Origin: an uncultured Lentisphaeria bacterium
GTDB lineage: Bacteria > Verrucomicrobiota > Lentisphaeria > Victivallales > Victivallaceae
DNA: 7,552 bases
Reading direction: 5' to 3'
NCBI GenBank assembly: GCA_903821255.1
Contig: CAIJKT010000071.1
Coordinates: forward strand, 1-7,552
Shown: one piece after another, positions 6,882 through 7,552 of the stretch
How positions within the stretch are numbered: the first letter of the stretch is position 1
How the letters are laid out: every line of letters begins with the position of its first letter
Notes under the pieces: generated by a model
What the model saw: only the letters and a program-made list of their open reading frames with translations
Database searches by the model: none
What the model was told of the DNA's origin: nothing
Made by a program: the position numbers and the translations under genes

Positions 6882-7552
6882 TTATTTTTTGCAATTCCCG
6901 GACAGATATTCCAGAGTTTTTACCAGCGTTTCCGGACACGGCAGCAGCGGCATGTATTCCAGGCCGAAACAGCCCTGATATCCCGCCTTGTCGATTTTCT
7001 CCAGCAGGAACGGATAATTAGTTTCGCCGTTGAACAGTTCATGCCGTCCGGGAATCCCGGCGGAATGAAAGTGGCCGATCCATTCAATATTCTGCTCAAT
7101 GAATACCGCCAGATTGCCGGTCATAATGCCCATGTGATAGATGTCATAGAGCACTTTGACATTATTCAGTCCAACCTCCTTAACGATTGCAACTCCGTCC
7201 TGAGGGCTGTCAAGAAAATAGCCGGGATGGTCAACCTCGGTATTCAACATTTCCAGGTTAAGCCGGAATCCTTTCTTTGCCGTCAGTGCGCCAGCTTCGC
7301 GCAGCGCAAGAATCAGAGCGGCGCGCTGCTCCTGGTAATTTCTGCCGCCAACCGACTGTCCGGCGGTGACAATGCCCTGTCTGCATCCGGCGGCAAGAGC
7401 GTTATCGGAATAACGGTCCATCTGTTCGATAAAGCGCTGTAGGTTTTCCCTGCGGATCGGAGCCACGTCATCTTTGGTCGCGAAGTTCATTACAACACTG
7501 ACCAGTTCCACGCCGCAATTTTTTCCTGAATTTGCCAGCGACTGAAGCTGCG
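6882..7552 (-). CDS. Hydroxypyruvate isomerase-like TIM-barrel protein (partial, N-terminus outside window)
   Basis: Xylose isomerase-like (AP endonuclease family 2) TIM barrel, closest in style to hydroxypyruvate isomerase (Hyi). These enzymes interconvert aldoses and ketoses or related acids using a divalent metal. Counting from the GTG at 7511, the motifs are L86-E87-M-L-N90, D94-H-P-G-Y-F-L100, L121-Y-D123-I-Y-H126-M, H147-F-H149-S-A-G-I-P-G-R-H157, N161-G-E-T-N-Y-P167 and G183-L-E185-Y-M-P188. E87, D123, H149 and E185 are the likely metal ligands. In Hyi proteins I recall glutamine where H149 stands, so a related but different substrate is possible. The frame stays open past that GTG to the window edge (residues QLQSLANSGKNCG precede it and fit the family), so the GTG is internal and roughly the first 40-60 residues are missing. 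It is the first visible gene of the minus-strand operon, 45 bases before the amidohydrolase. Confidence 0.85.
   Translation of the reverse strand, partial: QLQSLANSGKNCGVELVSVVMNFATKDDVAPIRRENLQRFIEQMDRYSDNALAAGCRQGIVTAGQSVGGRNYQEQRAALILALREAGALTAKKGFRLNLEMLNTEVDHPGYFLDSPQDGVAIVKEVGLNNVKVLYDIYHMGIMTGNLAVFIEQNIEWIGHFHSAGIPGRHELFNGETNYPFLLEKIDKAGYQGCFGLEYMPLLPCPETLVKTLEYLSGNCKK

Noticed and set aside
6882..7511. Treating the GTG at 7511 as the true start of the Hyi-like gene
   Set aside because: The frame stays open without a stop to the window edge, the upstream residues fit the family, and a start here would remove the first strands of the barrel.
1..7552. Defence system, phage, insertion sequence, CRISPR array, tRNA or rRNA
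   Set aside because: No transposase, nuclease, reverse transcriptase, toxin-antitoxin or phage motifs, no regularly spaced repeats and no tRNA-like cloverleaf were seen. The genes present are metabolic enzymes and exported proteins.

Overview
The window holds two converging gene groups from a bacterium that looks like a polysaccharide- or glycan-degrading member of the Planctomycetes-Verrucomicrobia-Lentisphaerae group, most likely Lentisphaerota (Victivallales-like). That placement is an inference: it rests on the large secreted DUF6067/GH123-like protein and the COG2159 amidohydrolases with an 'FDVN/FNVN' start, which I associate with these phyla. No marker gene is present to prove it.

Plus strand (1-4246): the last 15 codons of an upstream gene, whose stop codon overlaps the next start (TAATG), then a 1117-residue secreted multidomain protein (signal peptide, CBM9-like domain, beta-sandwich linker domains, DUF6067/GH123-like domain, probable TIM barrel, C-terminal beta domain), and 3 bases later a 279-residue exported protein of unknown function. 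The tight spacing indicates one transcript. The two complete products probably act together outside the cytoplasm on a glycan.

A 203-base convergent intergenic region (4247-4449) contains no gene but several short inverted repeats. Two are weak terminator candidates, and one is an 18-base perfect palindrome over the stop codon of the facing gene.

Minus strand (7552 down to 4450, read right to left): a hydroxypyruvate-isomerase-like TIM-barrel protein (5' end outside the window), a 536-residue protein made of two fused amidohydrolase domains (N-terminal copy without metal ligands, C-terminal copy intact), and a cytoplasmic alpha/beta hydrolase whose start overlaps the previous stop by 4 bases. 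These look like a cytoplasmic catabolic operon, plausibly isomerising and hydrolysing a sugar acid, lactone or ester. The substrate cannot be read from sequence. The group is visibly richer in G+C than the plus-strand genes.

There are no tRNA or rRNA genes, transposons, CRISPR repeats, phage genes or defence genes. The most unusual item is the active-plus-degenerate amidohydrolase fusion. I see no convincing sign of an entirely new kind of system.
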